The notes beneath the pieces were generated by a model. It had not been told where the DNA came from. It saw only the letters and a program-made list of their open reading frames with translations, and ran no database searches. Of a stretch of 7,169 nucleotides of DNA, positions 5,200 to 7,169 are shown one piece after another. Source of the DNA: JBJEQG01 sp051881635. GTDB lineage: Bacteria; Bacillota; Clostridia; Oscillospirales; Acutalibacteraceae. Positions within the stretch are counted from its first letter, which is position 1. Every line of letters starts with the position of its first letter. The DNA lies in NCBI GenBank assembly GCA_051881635.1, contig JBJEQG010000174.1:1-7169 (forward strand), read 5' to 3'. Both the position numbers and the translations under genes were made by a program.

Positions 5200-6981
5200 A
5201 TGGCAGAATTTATGACAGGATTAAAGCGAAGTGACTATTGCGGTGTTCTTCGTGCATCAGATATCGGCAGAGAAGTTACCGTTTGCGGTTGGGTTCAGCG
5301 TTGCCGTGACTTGGGACAGCTTATTTTTATTGACCTCCGTGACCGTACGGGAATTGTGCAGTTGGCATTTAATGATACAACAGACAAGACTGTTTTTGAT
5401 AAGGCTTTTTCGTGCCGCAGTGAGTTTGTTCTTGCTGCTAAGGGTATTGTGTGTGAGAGAAGTTCCAAAAACGCCGATATTCCCACCGGAGATATTGAAA
5501 TCAATGTTACGGATTTGCGTATTCTTTCTAAGGCTCAGACACCGCCTTTTGAGATTGTCGATGACACAAATACCAATGAGGAATTAAGACTGAAATATCG
5601 TTATCTTGACCTTCGCCGTCATACCATTCAGAATAATATTATGACCAGAAGTAAGATTGCCAAAGTTGCCCGTGACTATTTCTATGAAAACGGTTTTGTA
5701 GAAATCGAAACACCTATGATGATTAAGTCTACACCTGAGGGTGCGAGAGATTATCTTGTTCCGTCAAGAATACACAAGGGTAAATTCTATGCTTTGCCAC
5801 AATCTCCCCAAATTTATAAACAGTTGCTAATGGTTTCAGGCTTTGACCGCTATATTCAGTTAGCACGCTGTTTCCGTGATGAGGACCTTCGTGCAGACCG
5901 TCAGCCTGAATTTACTCAGATTGATATGGAACTTTCCTTTGTTGATATGGACGATATTATGGAAATCAATGAGGGACTTTTCAAACGCCTTTTCAAAGAG
6001 GTTTTAGGCAAAGAACTTGAAACACCATTTGAGAGAATGACCTATAATGAGGCAATGGAGAATTACGGTTCAGATAAACCCGATATTCGTTTTGATATGA
6101 AAATTCAGAACATTTCCGACCTTGTGGAAAACTGCGGATTCAGTGTATTTACGGACGCTGTCAAGAACGGCGGTTCTGTTCGTGCGATTGTTGCAAAAAA
6201 TGCATCTGCGGTTTATACAAGAAAAGAAATTGATAAACTGACCGAATATGCCAAAGGTATTGGTGCAAAGGGTTTGGCTTATGTCAGATGGGTTGATGAG
6301 CCGAATGCGTCCTTTAAGAAATTTATGACTGAGGACAAATTAAATGCTATTTATGAGCGTTTGGGTGCAGAAAAAGGCGATGTTATCTTTATTGTTGCCG
6401 ATAAGAACAGCACTGTTCTTTCAACATTAGGAGCACTTCGTCTTAAAGTTGCCAAAACTTTGGATATTATTCCTGATGTGTTCAAATTCCTTTGGATTGT
6501 GGACTTCCCGTTTTTTGAGTATGATGAGGAGAGCGGTGAATGGGTTGCAATGCACCACCCGTTTACCATGCCGAAAGAGGAGTGTTTGAAGTATTTGGAT
6601 ACTGACCCCTCCAAAGTTATCGCCAAAGCATACGACTTAACGCTTAACGGCACAGAGCTTTCTAGCGGTTCTATGCGTATTACGGATTATGAATTGCAAC
6701 AAAAGATGTTCAAAGCGTTGAAATTAACCGATGAGGAAATTGAAGCTAAATTTGGTTTCCTTGTCGAGGCATATAAATACGGTGCACCACCTCACGGTGG
6801 CATGGGTATCGGTTTGGACCGTGTAACAATGCTTATGTGCGGTACGGATAGTTTGCGTGATGTTACAGCATTCCCAAAAGTACAAAATGCAAGTGAATTG
6901 ATGTCTTCTTGTCCGTCTGCGGTTGATGCCGAAAGCCTTGATGTTCTCGGTATTGCTATTGCTTCCCAAGATAAAGCGTAA
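5200..6981 (+). CDS. aspS: Aspartyl-tRNA synthetase, bacterial type
   Basis: A 593-residue class IIb synthetase that activates aspartate and charges tRNA-Asp; full length for the bacterial type (about 590). Order: anticodon-binding OB fold at about 12-110 ('GWVQRCRDLGQLIFIDLRDR'), catalytic core with the flipping loop TPEGARDYL at 178-186 and 'ALPQSPQIYKQLL' at 198-210, motif 2 (C224-FRDEDLRADRQPEFTQ to Q240), the bacterial GAD insertion at about 290-420, and motif 3 with GMGIGLDR at 544-551. The loop residue after 'RCRD' is leucine rather than histidine, which fits a discriminating (tRNA-Asp-only) enzyme; this is inference. An ATP-loop stretch reads ELSSGSMRI (486-494), where Escherichia coli has glycines in place of the serines. 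AAGGAAG at 5183-5189 lies 10 bases before ATG 5200; ATG 5212 is too far from it. Flanked by its own promoter and terminator, so a monocistronic unit. Confidence 0.98.
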   Translation: MAEFMTGLKRSDYCGVLRASDIGREVTVCGWVQRCRDLGQLIFIDLRDRTGIVQLAFNDTTDKTVFDKAFSCRSEFVLAAKGIVCERSSKNADIPTGDIEINVTDLRILSKAQTPPFEIVDDTNTNEELRLKYRYLDLRRHTIQNNIMTRSKIAKVARDYFYENGFVEIETPMMIKSTPEGARDYLVPSRIHKGKFYALPQSPQIYKQLLMVSGFDRYIQLARCFRDEDLRADRQPEFTQIDMELSFVDMDDIMEINEGLFKRLFKEVLGKELETPFERMTYNEAMENYGSDKPDIRFDMKIQNISDLVENCGFSVFTDAVKNGGSVRAIVAKNASAVYTRKEIDKLTEYAKGIGAKGLAYVRWVDEPNASFKKFMTEDKLNAIYERLGAEKGDVIFIVADKNSTVLSTLGALRLKVAKTLDIIPDVFKFLWIVDFPFFEYDEESGEWVAMHHPFTMPKEECLKYLDTDPSKVIAKAYDLTLNGTELSSGSMRITDYELQQKMFKALKLTDEEIEAKFGFLVEAYKYGAPPHGGMGIGLDRVTMLMCGTDSLRDVTAFPKVQNASELMSSCPSAVDAESLDVLGIAIASQDKA

Positions 6982-6989
6982 AATATCAC

Positions 6990-7032
6990 AAAAGCGGCTG
7001 AGTTGCTCCTCAGCCGCTTTTAAATTTTTTTT
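6990..7032 (+). terminator. Strong intrinsic terminator of aspS
   Basis: A perfect 13-bp stem, AAAAGCGGCTGAG at 6990-7002 against 7009-7021, with a 6-base loop TTGCTC, starts 8 bases after the aspS stop. TTTT closes the stem, then AAA and eight T at 7025-7032. The A-rich start of the left arm opposite the T run makes it potentially bidirectional. Confidence 0.93.
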
Positions 7033-7043
7033 GCATAAAATAC

Positions 7044-7072
7044 TTGACACCAGCATAGAATAGTGTTATACT
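7044..7072 (+). promoter_or_regulatory. Near-consensus sigma-A promoter of the tRNA-fMet gene
   Basis: Perfect TTGACA at 7044-7049, a 17-base spacer and TATACT at 7067-7072, preceded by TG at 7064-7065 (extended -10). Predicted transcription start is about 7079, leaving a leader of about 18 bases to be removed by RNase P. Its strength fits a stable-RNA gene and it lies just after the aspS terminator. Confidence 0.9.
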
Positions 7073-7096
7073 AATAAAGCACTCGAAAGTAAATAT

Positions 7097-7169
<73 letters not shown>

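Noticed and set aside
6724..7056. Minus-strand open frame crossing the aspS terminator
   Set aside because: It runs antisense through aspS motif 3, the terminator and the tRNA promoter, and has no ribosome binding site or protein similarity that I recognise.

Overview
The window looks like a chromosomal segment of a low-to-moderate GC Gram-positive bacterium, most likely a gut-type member of the Clostridia (Bacillota). The basis is the strong AGGAGG-type ribosome binding sites, sigma-A promoters of the form TTGAMA-17-TATAMT, the short dense gene layout, and protein families typical of that class (an amino-acid ABC importer, a cytidylate kinase-like small protein, an iron-dependent alcohol dehydrogenase). 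The genus cannot be fixed from the sequence. All real genes are on the + strand. Every gap between genes is under 150 bases and is accounted for by hairpins, ribosome binding sites or promoters.

Bases 1-2620 hold a polar amino-acid ABC importer: the C-terminal part of the extracytoplasmic binding protein (1-341), a perfect 12-bp hairpin (354-388), the membrane permease (429-1187) and the ATPase (1201-1983). A cytidylate kinase-like P-loop protein (1976-2620) follows, its GTG start lying inside the end of the ATPase gene. Only 19 bases later comes a class III PLP aminotransferase of the acetylornithine aminotransferase (ArgD) type (2640-3860). Permease to aminotransferase looks like one read-through operon fed from a promoter upstream of the window.

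Bases 3861-5110 hold a hairpin that may end that operon (3878-3913), an iron-type alcohol dehydrogenase with all four metal ligands (3939-5072), and a weak terminator-like structure overlapping its stop codon. Importer, aminotransferase and alcohol dehydrogenase could together take up an omega-amino or dibasic amino acid, convert it to a semialdehyde and reduce that to a hydroxy acid, but this is inference and the hairpin may separate the last step.

Bases 5111-7021 form an independent housekeeping unit: a near-consensus promoter with extended -10, full-length bacterial aspartyl-tRNA synthetase (aspS, 5200-6981) and a strong intrinsic terminator. Immediately after it a second near-consensus promoter drives an initiator tRNA-fMet gene (7097-7169), recognised by its C1-A72 mismatch and three G-C pairs in the anticodon stem. 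The window ends one base before the discriminator base.

I found no CRISPR array, insertion sequence, phage gene or obviously new system. The least understood element is the cytidylate kinase-like gene embedded in the transporter-aminotransferase operon.
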